Source: Paenibacillus durus (GTDB lineage Bacteria > Bacillota > Bacilli > Paenibacillales > Paenibacillaceae). Taken from it: a stretch of DNA of 64,000 bases. The notes below the pieces were generated by a model. The model was not told the origin of the DNA, did not search any database, and saw nothing but the letters and a program-made list of their open reading frames with translations. A program made the translations under genes and the position numbers. The stretch's first letter is position 1. The number at the start of each line of letters is the position of its first letter. The stretch spans positions 2,728,001-2,792,000 of the forward strand of contig NZ_CP009288.1 in the NCBI RefSeq assembly GCF_000756615.1, written 5' to 3'. Positions 54,476-62,890 of this stretch are shown in pieces.

Positions 54476-56415
54476 CTGACGTTTCGCACCCTTGAGTCCC
54501 CTAAGAAAAGAAATAAAAGCAAAAATGAAATAGGGTGAGCGTGTCGAATACCTCTGTAGAGTGAATAACGTGCGGAGGAAAGCAGATGAACCCGAATATT
54601 CAAATCGAATCGATCTATGCAGCAGGGTATTTGAATCTCATTAGCCAAACGATGAAGGACATGAAGATTCCCCAGACGATTGATGAAAAAGTGCCCTATC
54701 ATAAGCAGTGCCTGGTCAGTCCGGGCGAAGTGGTACAAATGATCGTAATGGACATGTTAACCGGTCGACAAGCGCTGGTTCACATGGCGGAGTGGGCCAA
54801 ACGCCTGGATGTAGAGAAGTTGCTGCGCCCCGGTGCGCAAGCCTCTTTCTTTAATGACGATGCGATCGCCCGGCATTTGGATCGGATCAGCGATGCGGAC
54901 ATCCAGGAACTGTATTCGACACTGGCACTGCAAGCTTGGAAGTACAACCCGGATACCGTACTGGCTTTTCATAGCGATACGACCAGCAAATCAGTGTACG
55001 GAGCGTATAAAGACCCCCAAGAAGGAGACTTGTTCATCACGGAAGGCTATAGCCGTGACCGCCAAGGAGACAAGCAGTTTCAGTATGGACTGATCGTAGA
55101 CGGACAAGGGCGCCCGGTCTATGGCGATGTCCACGACGGCAACCAAAACGATAAAAGCTGGAATCCCGAGGTTCTGAAGGCCTTGGATGCCCAACTGCAA
55201 AAGATCAATCTGCAAGGCTTTATCTATGTAGCAGACTCAGCCGCGATGACGCGCGAAACGCTGGAACAAGCCAGGCAGGCCAAAGCATATCTGATTACAC
55301 GCGGCAGCAACAACTTGAAGATCGTGAAGCAGGCATTGGAGCAAGCCGATGGACAGGAAGACCGCTGGTCGAGTCCTCAGGCATTCGCCTCTTCCAACAG
55401 CAGCGCCCAGTACCGCCTTCAAGAATTTGCAGCGGACTATGAAGGGCATGCCGTTCGGCTGGTCGTCGTCGAATCCAGTGCACTGGATAAGAAGAAAGCC
55501 CATACGCTGGAGAAACGCGTAAGTCAGGAACACGAACAGATCACGGATGCGATGAAAGCCCAAGGGAAAATCGTGTTCCACTGTGAACATGACGCGCAGG
55601 TGGCGCTGGGGCAATGGCTGGCTGATCATCCGGTGCACTTTCATCAACTGGAAGTACGATCCGAAGCCTATGAAGAAATCTTGCGTCCGCGAGGCCGCCC
55701 CAAGAAAGAAGCCGTGCCGGAAGTCGTCACGCGGTACAAATTGGAGTTTGGCCCGGTTGTACCGGATGAAGAAGCGATTGGGGCGGCTCGCCGCAAGGCT
55801 TCCCGGTTTGTGCTAGTGTCCACGGTTCCCGCAGCATTTCAGGGTAAATCCATGGATAGCGCTGCGCTCTTACAAACGTACAAAGGACAAATTCGAGTCG
55901 AATGTAACTTTTCGATTTTGAAGGATCCTTATTTTGTCGATGAGATCTATCTGAAAAAGCCGCATCGTGTGGAAGTCCTGGGCTATTTGTTTCTGATCGC
56001 GCTCTTGGTGTATCACACGATACAGGGCAAGGTTCGCAGCCAAACGAGCGAGCGCCATCCACTGATTGCGACTACCAAACGAAAACTGGCGCAACCGACG
56101 ACGCGGGAAATCTTTCGGCTGCTTGAATACGTGCAGGTCATTATCTTTCGGATGCCCGACGGCAGCCGCTTTCGCCAATTGGGTCAACAACTGGCATCGG
56201 AGGAACGGCGATTGTTGGCGCTATTTGGCTATGATGAGTCCATCTATATTTGAATGGGTTTGGAGCACGATCCACATTCTCTTTCCAGCGAAACTTTTTC
56301 CCGCTAACGTGCGCTGACGCATTCCGGCCACTTGATTTGCGTTGCTCTGGCATCCCGTTTCAAAAAACCGATTAAAATGTTTCCCATTTGGTATCTGTAG
56401 GGTGCGAAACGTCAG
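54476..56415 (+). mobile_element. IS1634-type (IS4 superfamily) insertion sequence
   Basis: A 1940-bp element with perfect 17-bp terminal repeats: CTGACGTTTCGCACCCT at left, its complement at right. It is flanked by a 6-bp target duplication AAGTAA (54470-54475 and 56416-56421). It carries one intact transposase gene. The clean ends and duplication indicate recent insertion. Confidence 0.93.
54586..56253 (+). CDS. IS1634-family transposase
   Basis: A 555-residue DDE transposase of the IS1634 type. The first catalytic Asp is in LAFHSDTTSKSVYG, the second in YVADSAAMTRE, and the Glu lies in the C-terminal VECNFSILKDPYFVDEIY region, where family members have the Y-(2)-R-(3)-E-(6)-K-like signature. 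GGAGG precedes ATG 54586. The frame is unbroken, so the element may be active. Confidence 0.93.
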   Translation: MNPNIQIESIYAAGYLNLISQTMKDMKIPQTIDEKVPYHKQCLVSPGEVVQMIVMDMLTGRQALVHMAEWAKRLDVEKLLRPGAQASFFNDDAIARHLDRISDADIQELYSTLALQAWKYNPDTVLAFHSDTTSKSVYGAYKDPQEGDLFITEGYSRDRQGDKQFQYGLIVDGQGRPVYGDVHDGNQNDKSWNPEVLKALDAQLQKINLQGFIYVADSAAMTRETLEQARQAKAYLITRGSNNLKIVKQALEQADGQEDRWSSPQAFASSNSSAQYRLQEFAADYEGHAVRLVVVESSALDKKKAHTLEKRVSQEHEQITDAMKAQGKIVFHCEHDAQVALGQWLADHPVHFHQLEVRSEAYEEILRPRGRPKKEAVPEVVTRYKLEFGPVVPDEEAIGAARRKASRFVLVSTVPAAFQGKSMDSAALLQTYKGQIRVECNFSILKDPYFVDEIYLKKPHRVEVLGYLFLIALLVYHTIQGKVRSQTSERHPLIATTKRKLAQPTTREIFRLLEYVQVIIFRMPDGSRFRQLGQQLASEERRLLALFGYDESIYI

Positions 56416-56421
56416 AAGTAA

Positions 56422-56621
56422 AGTATAGTTTTGGCTATTCCGAAGATGGAATTTACAGCGTCTAACAACGTACTGACGCATCGGGGCATTCGCCCTCGGT
56501 CCAGCAGAAGAGTAAGCTGTAGTTTCAGTAGAGTTTATTCAGTAGCAGGGAAGCAGAATCAGGCGGACACAATCGACAACGTCGGACGTCGTGAATGCGG
56601 ATAATATGGAGCGGATTTGAA
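56422..56621. other. Non-coding DNA between the IS and a decayed gene
   Basis: Contains the end of a frame reading FGYSEDGIYSV-stop (about 56431-56466), possibly the tail of a gene that the IS separated from its start, then a hairpin region CGGGGCATTCGCCCTCG at about 56480-56496. No intact gene is supported. Confidence 0.35.
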
Positions 56622-56941
56622 ATGCCTTTAGAAAAAGTAGATTTAGAACTCATCGAGGTAGCGCAGAACACAATAAAAAAACTATACAAAGATGGCAAGC
56701 ACCACATCGGAGCAGCGATTAGAACGAAAACAGGGAAAATATACTCGGCTGTGCATTTAGAGGCTTATATTGGACGGTATCCGTATGCGCCGAAGCGATT
56801 GTAATAGGCAAAGCTATATCAGAAGGAGAAAGTGATTTTGATACGATCGTAGCCGTAAGACATCTTGATCCAACTCAACAGGAACAAAAGATAGAAGTAG
56901 TATCGCCCTGCGGCATCTGGCAGACAACCCAGCGAGGCTAA
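56622..56941 (+). pseudogene. Cytidine-deaminase-like (blasticidin-S-type) gene, frameshifted
   Basis: The frame from ATG 56622 (PLEKVDLELIEVAQNTIKKLY, ending HLEAYIGR) is lost at about 56776, where a G run is one base short. The next frame continues SVCAEAIVIGKAISEG and VVSPCGI, the two zinc motifs (CAE and PCGxC) of the deaminase fold. After PCGI the sequence stops matching and ends WQTTQRG-stop in a 25-bp block that also occurs at 57915. It is thus inactivated by a one-base deletion and also C-terminally replaced. Confidence 0.78.
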
Positions 56942-56943
56942 GT
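56919..56943 (+). repeat. 25-bp block, copy 1
   Basis: GGCAGACAACC-nn-GCGAGGCTAAGT: 23 of 25 bases match copy 2 at 57915-57939, 996 bp away. Both copies lie at the broken end of a small gene. Confidence 0.65.
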
Positions 56944-56983
56944 GTGATCCGTTCGCTGGCACTCAAACTTAGGAGGATTGATC

Positions 56984-57181
56984 ATGGTTGTACACATTGA
57001 AGAAAAGCATTCTTTTACAGTTATCGGAAAAATGGGACAGGGACTTTCATCCGAAAGTACAGAGTGGATTCCAAAGCTGTGGCAAGAAGCGAATCAAAAT
57101 TTTGGTGAAATTAGTAGTTTAGCCAAGAAAGACAGTGCTGGTAACCTGGTTGGAATTTAGGGTGCGATGAGTGATGCATAG
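56984..57181 (+). pseudogene. GyrI-like (AraC effector-binding) protein, remnant
   Basis: ATG 56984 has a TAGGAGG site. The first 58 codons (EEKHSFTVIGKMGQGLSSESTEWIPKLWQEAN) match the start of GyrI-like small-molecule-binding proteins. Where the family has a conserved Trp (GIWGAMSD), the codon is TAG, and GAMSDA-stop follows. About 90 C-terminal residues are absent. It is a nonsense-mutated and truncated gene. Confidence 0.75.
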
Positions 57182-57228
57182 AAAGGTGATACATAACGTT
57201 AGCTTAGGACTCTAGAAAGGAACAACGT

Positions 57229-57804
57229 ATGAAAAAGAGATCATTAATCGTTATCTTAGTCATTTCGTTTCTTTTATATGGGGGATACCAAGGCTATGAA
57301 TATTATAGCGATCATTTTGTAGATCAAAGAATAATACAGAATATTTTGGAGCGTAATCATTATACTATCACCAAAAAGGACACTGCTGTAAAACTCGATC
57401 TTTCTATCAAACCTGAATGGATTCCTTTCAAAACGGAAAAACCGCAAAACCTGAATATTAAGATTGCAGAAAGCCACAAAACCAATATCATACTCCAACA
57501 AGTGTGGAATCGAGGCGGTGATATCTATTTTAGTTTCCATACAACCTATGATTTGAACTTCAAGAAGGGTAAGTTTCTATATAACATGTTGTTAAATGAT
57601 AACGGTACGTATACAACGAAAGGGTCGCCAGAGGATTTTCAATTAACCGACCTCCATGGAAGTCAGATTCAAATAGGTCAGACCGGTTATGGACCAGGTT
57701 CTGATTTTTCCTTCGGCATTGATCCAAGTGAATATGAGAGAATTCGAAACGGATTTAATGTAATGTATTCTGGGATGATTTTGTATGAGTATTCTAGGAA
57801 TTGA
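57229..57804 (+). CDS. Membrane-anchored protein of unknown function
   Basis: 191 residues with one N-terminal hydrophobic anchor (SLIVILVISFLLYGGYQGYEYY) and an outside domain of mixed beta strands. No family recognised. GAAAGGAA precedes ATG 57229. It is AT-rich like its neighbours in this patch. Its frame is unbroken. Confidence 0.7.
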   Translation: MKKRSLIVILVISFLLYGGYQGYEYYSDHFVDQRIIQNILERNHYTITKKDTAVKLDLSIKPEWIPFKTEKPQNLNIKIAESHKTNIILQQVWNRGGDIYFSFHTTYDLNFKKGKFLYNMLLNDNGTYTTKGSPEDFQLTDLHGSQIQIGQTGYGPGSDFSFGIDPSEYERIRNGFNVMYSGMILYEYSRN

Positions 57805-57914
57805 ATTCCTTCACGTAGCGTCATTCACGCATTAGGGTGAAGAGGTTAATCTAAAAACGGCAACAATGATTGGAGGTGTCGAAGTGCTTTAATCTTTCTT
57901 GAAGGCAATTTGCA

Positions 57915-57939
57915 GGCAGACAACCGTGCGAGGCTAAGT
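57915..57939 (+). repeat. 25-bp block, copy 2
   Basis: GGCAGACAACC-nn-GCGAGGCTAAGT, related to copy 1 at 56919. It follows an aborted start (ribosome site GGAGGTG, GTG, then a stop after one further codon) at 57875-57891. In one frame it reads QTTVRG-stop, parallel to QTTQRG-stop in copy 1. The sequence to 58062 holds a CTAATTTTGTTAGG dyad near 57992 but no gene. Confidence 0.6.
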
Positions 57940-58062
57940 CTATGACCCGGCGCTGACGCGTCTTATGCCTCTCGGGTTCTTTGATACCTAATTTTGTTAG
58001 GATTTCTTCAAGGCCTAATGCCTAATAAGGAAAATGAATTGATGAGGGGGAGATCGTGATAC

Positions 58063-58617
58063 ATGAAACCAATGCAAACAGGGAATAAGGATCTTATGGT
58101 ATTAGCGGTAATGAACAAGCGTGAATTCAATTCGTTGGAGGATGAAAGACTGGGCTGGGCATGTACGGAGCCGACCTTCAGCCAAATCCGGGCCAAGGAT
58201 ATGGCGGTGAAGGCCAAGGTAATATCAGACCTCTCTGAAGGACAGCGGGCGTTATGCATGTTCAGGGTCTTTTATGGTCATGCAAAGAACTCGGAAATGG
58301 AGTATTACGGCTGGATCTCCCATCTGCTGCAAAATCCGGACATGTGGTCTGGGGTAATGAGCGGATTAAGCTTTTTTGGCGATATGAAGATGTCCCGGCT
58401 GCTGGAAGAAACGAAAGAGGTTCTGGAGACCCGAAACCGCAGGCTCGGCTTGGAGTGGAAGGACGCCGTAATCACGGATCTCGATCGTGATAAAGAATTG
58501 AATGCCGAGGTGGAGCGGTTATACCGGCGGTTCCAGCTTGTTTCAACGGCAAGTCTGAAGGCAATCGCCGCCCATATCCGGGCTAATGCCGATGAATTTG
58601 TGAGGTTTGAGGAGTAA
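58063..58617 (+). CDS. Protein of unknown function, 184 residues
   Basis: A soluble, mostly helical protein (FRVFYGHAKNSEMEYYGWISHLLQ, SGLSFFGDMKMSRLLEET, a charged C-terminal helix). It resembles DMP19/DUF4375-type proteins in the YYGWISHLLQ style but is not assigned. ATG 58063 follows GAGGGGGAG. A terminator follows, so it is a single unit. GC content is back to the window average. Confidence 0.7.
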   Translation: MKPMQTGNKDLMVLAVMNKREFNSLEDERLGWACTEPTFSQIRAKDMAVKAKVISDLSEGQRALCMFRVFYGHAKNSEMEYYGWISHLLQNPDMWSGVMSGLSFFGDMKMSRLLEETKEVLETRNRRLGLEWKDAVITDLDRDKELNAEVERLYRRFQLVSTASLKAIAAHIRANADEFVRFEE

Positions 58618-58642
58618 CCTAAATACACCAAACTAACGTTTG

Positions 58643-58669
58643 AGCGTCCGCTAATGCGGGCGCTTTTTT
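58643..58669 (+). terminator. Terminator after the 184-residue protein gene
   Basis: GCGTCCGC pairs with GCGGGCGC (one wobble) around TAAT, followed by TTTTTT. Confidence 0.85.
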
Positions 58670-58886
58670 CGTTCCCATTTCCCTCATCTTGACTCCCTCA
58701 TTGATCTCCATTGACCGTTAGCCGTACATTCCCAGCCGATAGCCGAATAATGAGCCACGACCAAAGTCCAGAACGAAACTAAACTCCGGACAGTTACGGC
58801 TAATTTAGTCATTTGCTATCCTGTTGTTAGAAGATATTGTCGCATTAAGCAGCTCGGTAAAATTTTTTGGCAGTGGGGTGAACACC

Positions 58887-59516
58887 ATGATTGACAATAC
58901 AGGAGACAATGATTCGGAGAGCTGCATATATGTGTTGTTGACTGATACGGGCACTTTGTTCACAACATTGATCAAAAGCTTCACCGCCGCTCCGTATAAC
59001 CATGCCTCTCTGGCGCTCGACGAGGAGCTAAGCGAGGTGTTCAGCTTTGGCCGCAAATGCCCAAGGAAGCCTTGGGCTGGAGGGTTTGTCGAGGAAGATG
59101 TGTATGAGGGAACTTTCCGTCATTTTCCCGGCACTCGCTGCGTACTACTCCGTTTGCGAATTTCGAAGCAGCAGCGTGACGCTGCCATTCGGACTATCCG
59201 GTCTTTTCAGAAGGAGAAGCATGTCTATCGCTACAATCTGATCGGATTATTAGGCGTGCTGATGAACCTTGACATTGAGACGAAAAATGCTTACTTTTGC
59301 TCCCAGTTTGTATCCGAAGCACTGCGTAAAAGCGGACTTTCCCTATGGGACCGGCCATCCACGCTGGTAACACCCAACGATTTTCTTCACCATCCTGCAT
59401 TCGAAATGGTTTACGAGGGCCTTCTGTACGATTACCCGCTTCTCAACCGGGACAGGCTAAAGTACATACGAAATGTGGAAGAAGCGGCAAGCGAATTGGA
59501 GGAGCAGGCGGTATGA
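58887..59516 (+). CDS. Permuted NlpC/P60-like (YiiX/YebB) papain-fold protein
   Basis: About 209 residues. The permuted papain-like fold is indicated by His in YNHASLALDEEL near the N-terminus and Cys in AYFCSQFVSEAL near the C-terminus, the reverse order of ordinary NlpC/P60 proteins, as in the YiiX-like family (PF05708). Such proteins may cleave lipids or peptide amides. ATG 58887 has TGGGGTG upstream; an earlier in-frame ATG at 58824 is less likely. It is convergent with the MarR gene, 42 bp apart. Confidence 0.85.
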   Translation: MIDNTGDNDSESCIYVLLTDTGTLFTTLIKSFTAAPYNHASLALDEELSEVFSFGRKCPRKPWAGGFVEEDVYEGTFRHFPGTRCVLLRLRISKQQRDAAIRTIRSFQKEKHVYRYNLIGLLGVLMNLDIETKNAYFCSQFVSEALRKSGLSLWDRPSTLVTPNDFLHHPAFEMVYEGLLYDYPLLNRDRLKYIRNVEEAASELEEQAV

Positions 59517-59558
59517 TGGATGCAGTGGCTCTGATGCATACGGCGGTTGAAATCGGCG

Positions 59559-59975
59559 CTATCCATCAAGTGTACGGTTAAGTCTCGCCAGCATGTCTCC
59601 AAAAGTCCGGCATTCCTGAGGTGACCAGTCTTTAAATATTTCCCCGTATCTGTCCATTCTGATTTCCCTTGCCTCGGCAAGCTTCCGTGAGCCCAGCTCC
59701 GTGATCTGAAAATAACTAGATCTTCCGTCCTGCGGATCGGGTATCCGCTCTATGTATCCTTTATGTTCAAGGACGCTTGTCTGTCTGCTGATCGTGGAGG
59801 TGTCCAGGCCGAGTCCTTCCGCTAGAGCTTTAACTCCAATGTTTCCGTGGTTGGACAGATGGTACAGCAGGGTATAGCTAGAACGATCCAGCCCGCCATG
59901 CTTCTTGTCCAGGGAGGCGCGGCGAATCAATGTCATCATCTCATTACCAATGAAATCCAAATTTTTATCTTCCAT
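59559..59975 (-). CDS. MarR-family transcriptional regulator
   Basis: A 138-residue winged-helix repressor (NIGVKALAEGLGLDTSTISRQTSVLEHKGYI and the DPQDGRSSYF wing). MarR proteins dissociate from DNA upon binding phenolic or drug-like ligands. It is divergent from the MFS efflux gene and both face repeats in the 192-bp gap, so it probably represses that pump and itself. ATG 59975 follows GGAAG. Confidence 0.92.
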   Translation of the reverse strand: MEDKNLDFIGNEMMTLIRRASLDKKHGGLDRSSYTLLYHLSNHGNIGVKALAEGLGLDTSTISRQTSVLEHKGYIERIPDPQDGRSSYFQITELGSRKLAEAREIRMDRYGEIFKDWSPQECRTFGDMLARLNRTLDG

Positions 59976-60015
59976 AGCACTTCCGTCCTTTAGTTTATAC
60001 TCTTCTCCATATTAT

Positions 60016-60047
60016 AAGTGAAAATACCCAGCCACAAGTGAAAATAC
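60016..60047. promoter_or_regulatory. Direct repeats near the MarR start
   Basis: AAGTGAAAATAC occurs at 60016-60027 and 60036-60047, exactly 20 bp (two helical turns) apart. The spacing suits a protein-binding array next to the marR-like gene. Confidence 0.5.
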
Positions 60048-60102
60048 ATAAACCAAAATGAAAGTAACGTGAAAAAAGTAATATTGATTTTCAACATAAT
60101 AG

Positions 60103-60149
60103 TTGTATAATACACCTATATTAAATTAATTGTATCCTACACCTATATT
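60103..60149. promoter_or_regulatory. 27-bp-spaced direct repeats at the MFS promoter
   Basis: TTGTAT-nn-TACACCTATATT occurs twice (60103-60122 and 60130-60149), with TATAAT at 60105-60110 inside the first. The second copy lies just before the ribosome site of the MFS gene. They may be MarR operators overlapping the promoter. Confidence 0.55.
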
Positions 60150-60167
60150 TAGAGGAGAGAGAGAACA

Positions 60168-61646
60168 TTGAATAATCAAACCGCCAGGAATTCTTCCTTC
60201 TGGCTCATTATTTTAGCAATTTTTTTCGGGAATTTCATGTCCATCCTGAGTTCCACAACGATTAATGTGGCTTTTCCGGTGTTTATGAAGGACTTTCATG
60301 CGGAGGTTGGTTCTGTTCAATGGATGATTACCGGCTATCTGCTGGCAACCGGCGTTGTCGCTCCGGTCGTCGGCTATTTTGGAGACAAGTGGAGCTATAA
60401 GTATTTGTATGTGTTTGCTTTATCTGGCTTTACCCTCTTTTCCGGGCTATCCACGATCGCTTGGAGCATTCATTCTTTGGTTACCTTTCGCATCCTGCAG
60501 GGGGTCTTCGGCGGCCTAATCATTCCCACGACGATGACAATGATCTATCAATTCATTGAGAAGGAACGGCAGGCCTTTGCCATGAGCTTATGGAGTCTTT
60601 CCGCCATGCTTGCCCCGGCATTCGGGCCTACACTTGGCGGCTGGCTGACCGGATACTTCGGCTGGCAATCCCTGTTTGTCATCAACCTGCCTATCGGAGT
60701 CATTGCCATTACGGCAGCGCTCAAATGCTTGCCCTATCACCGCCAGTCCAGCAAGCTTAAGACATTTGATTTGCCCGGCTTCATAACCGTTATTCTAAGC
60801 AGCGCGTTCATTATCCTGGCTTTCAGTGAAGGGAATTCCTGGGGCTGGACTTCGTGGCAGACACTATCCTTGCTGGTGGTCGGGGCGTCCGTGTTGATCT
60901 ACTTCATCCGCAGAGAGCTCTCCCTGGAAGAACCGCTGCTCAATCTGAAGGTGTTCCACCAGAAGCGCTTTACGTACAGCTTAATCATCAACTGCACGAT
61001 TACCATTTCATTGTATTCCGGAACGTTCCTGATTCCGATTTTTCTGCAGGATATACAGCAGGCCACTCCGTTGCTAACCGCCTTGGTGCTGCTTCCGGGC
61101 TCGCTCGTGATGGCGTTTCTATCACCGGTGGTCGGCAAGCTGTACACCAAGGTGGGTCCGTTCTGGCTTATTCTTAGCGGTATTCTGCTGCTGGTCATAT
61201 CGACTTGGGAGCTCAGTCATCTTACGCTGGCTGCAACCCATGTCTATGTGGCCTCATGGATGACGCTGCGTTATGCGGGGATTGCTCTTGCTTTTATGCC
61301 GGTTACGAATGCCGGAATGTCCGCCATCTCCAAGGAATATACCGGCCATGCCTCATCCGTAACGAACTGGGTGCGCCAGGCCACCGGAGCGCTGGCTATT
61401 GCGATCTTCAGTTCATTGCTGGCTGCAAGATCCGTGACCCATCTGAAAGAATTGACCGGGGGAGGGGCGGCAGGCTCTTCTCTGCTCAAAGCTCAAGGCA
61501 TGGCGATGGGTGTTCAGGATGTGTTCCTGGCCGCAACATTAATTGGAGTCATTGCGATCCCATTAACCTTTCTGCTGAAATCGAGAAAGGGCGTGGCTGC
61601 CGTCGTTCCTAAGAGCTCAGTGGTGAAACGGGAAGCGAACGGTTGA
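60168..61646 (+). CDS. MFS drug transporter, DHA2 family (EmrB/QacA type)
   Basis: A 492-residue proton-coupled exporter with about 14 helices. Motifs: IMSILSSTTINVAFP in helix 1, GDKWSYKYLYVFAL (motif A) and the motif C-like GPTLGGWLTGYFGWQSLF. The TTG start at 60168 follows GAGGAGAGAG. The divergent MarR gene and repeats suggest ligand-induced export of drugs or fatty-acid-like compounds. Confidence 0.93.
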   Translation: MNNQTARNSSFWLIILAIFFGNFMSILSSTTINVAFPVFMKDFHAEVGSVQWMITGYLLATGVVAPVVGYFGDKWSYKYLYVFALSGFTLFSGLSTIAWSIHSLVTFRILQGVFGGLIIPTTMTMIYQFIEKERQAFAMSLWSLSAMLAPAFGPTLGGWLTGYFGWQSLFVINLPIGVIAITAALKCLPYHRQSSKLKTFDLPGFITVILSSAFIILAFSEGNSWGWTSWQTLSLLVVGASVLIYFIRRELSLEEPLLNLKVFHQKRFTYSLIINCTITISLYSGTFLIPIFLQDIQQATPLLTALVLLPGSLVMAFLSPVVGKLYTKVGPFWLILSGILLLVISTWELSHLTLAATHVYVASWMTLRYAGIALAFMPVTNAGMSAISKEYTGHASSVTNWVRQATGALAIAIFSSLLAARSVTHLKELTGGGAAGSSLLKAQGMAMGVQDVFLAATLIGVIAIPLTFLLKSRKGVAAVVPKSSVVKREANG

Positions 61647-61686
61647 GATTATAAAGGCTGATTAACATGAAGAGTTTCGGATACTT

Positions 61687-61716
61687 AAGAGCTGACCTGT
61701 TTGGGCGGCTCTTTTT
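61687..61716 (+). terminator. Terminator after the MFS gene
   Basis: AAGAGC pairs with GCTCTT over a 16-nt loop, followed by TTTAT. The stem is short but the T-tract is clear. Confidence 0.6.
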
Positions 61717-61826
61717 ATCGTACTTTAATAAATTGGACAAACACGCAGAATTCATTTATATTGTATCTTATTATGATGCTTTTAATAACTATTATCAAAA
61801 GTTACTGGAGGTGAATGTAATCAATC

Positions 61827-62849
61827 ATTGCCAATAATTCCATTCGGGTTAAAGAGATCAACCGGGAACTCATCAAGCAAGCTTTGATAGCGATGAAGCA
61901 GGGCACGAAATCTATGATTTCACAGGCAACCGGCCTAAGCATCGCGACCTGCGGAAATATTCTCAATGAACTGCTTGAGACTGGCGAGGTAATCGAGACT
62001 GAACTGGAACAATCAAGCGGCGGCCGTCCGGCAAGGCGGTTTGTTTACAACGCCGATTTTTCCTATATCGCATGCATCTATGCCAAAATGGAAGACGGCC
62101 TGCTTTCCCTAACTTATGCGGTGGCAAACTCCGTTGGCGAGCGTGTGGACGGCGGGTACATGGAGGTGAAGGTCCTTGACGCGGCAGCCATTGATCACTT
62201 GGTCGGAACGCTTATTGAGAGGTATGACCAAATCAAAGCGGTCGGGATCGGCATCCCGGGATTCGTCCATCAAGGGGTTATCAATATTTGCGATATTAAG
62301 GAATTGATCCATGCCCCTCTGAAAGCACGGTTGAGTGAGAAATACGGAATTGAAGTTACTGTGGAAAATGATATGAACCTGACCGTTTACGGTTTTTATA
62401 AAAACCAGAATTACGATGAAGATAAAACAATCGCCGTCGCGACCTTTATCAAGGGCAGCTTTCCGGGCGCAGGGATGATCATTAACGGGCATATCCATAA
62501 AGGAAGTACCCAATTTGCAGGTGAAATCTCATTTCTGCCGTTCAGCATCTCGCGTGAGGAGCAATTCATCCGGCTTAATCACCGAGATACGTTCATCCCA
62601 TTGGCGGCGCATACGATTATGTCCCTGACAGCGATTATTAACCCTGAGACGATTGCCCTGACCGGAGATCAAGTCGTGCCGGAAGATTTGGAACCGATCT
62701 TTAAACGCTGCCTGGATACGATTCCCGAGGAACATATGCCTGAGCTGATCCTTCTGGATCGTCCGGACGAGGATTACATGAACGGCTTGATTGCAATCAC
62801 ACTGGAAAGCTTGACCTATTGTTTGCAGCTTGTAGAAAAGCGGCGGTAG
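61827..62849 (+). CDS. ROK-family transcriptional regulator (NagC/XylR type), start codon unusual
   Basis: A 340-residue ROK regulator: N-terminal HTH (VKEINRELIKQ, then SMISQATGLSIATCGNIL) and a ROK sugar-binding domain with GIGIPGFVHQGV and ENDMNLTVYGFY. The domain needs codons from 61827, but the frame there offers only ATC 61824 or ATT 61827 after GGAGGTG (61807-61813). TTG 61884 is the first ordinary start and would remove part of the HTH. It may control the adjacent maltose acetyltransferase gene or a sugar gene elsewhere. Confidence 0.75.
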   Translation: MANNSIRVKEINRELIKQALIAMKQGTKSMISQATGLSIATCGNILNELLETGEVIETELEQSSGGRPARRFVYNADFSYIACIYAKMEDGLLSLTYAVANSVGERVDGGYMEVKVLDAAAIDHLVGTLIERYDQIKAVGIGIPGFVHQGVINICDIKELIHAPLKARLSEKYGIEVTVENDMNLTVYGFYKNQNYDEDKTIAVATFIKGSFPGAGMIINGHIHKGSTQFAGEISFLPFSISREEQFIRLNHRDTFIPLAAHTIMSLTAIINPETIALTGDQVVPEDLEPIFKRCLDTIPEEHMPELILLDRPDEDYMNGLIAITLESLTYCLQLVEKRR

Positions 62850-62890
62850 GGCGTCACTAAAATAAATTTTGAAAAGGCAGGGGATACACG

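Noticed and set aside
53026..58617. An integron gene-cassette array
   Set aside because: No integrase gene and no convincing attC folded structure was found; the two 25-bp blocks are not inverted pairs.
60016..60149. A CRISPR-like array
   Set aside because: Only two copies of each repeat are present, spacers are short and unequal in context, and no cas genes exist.
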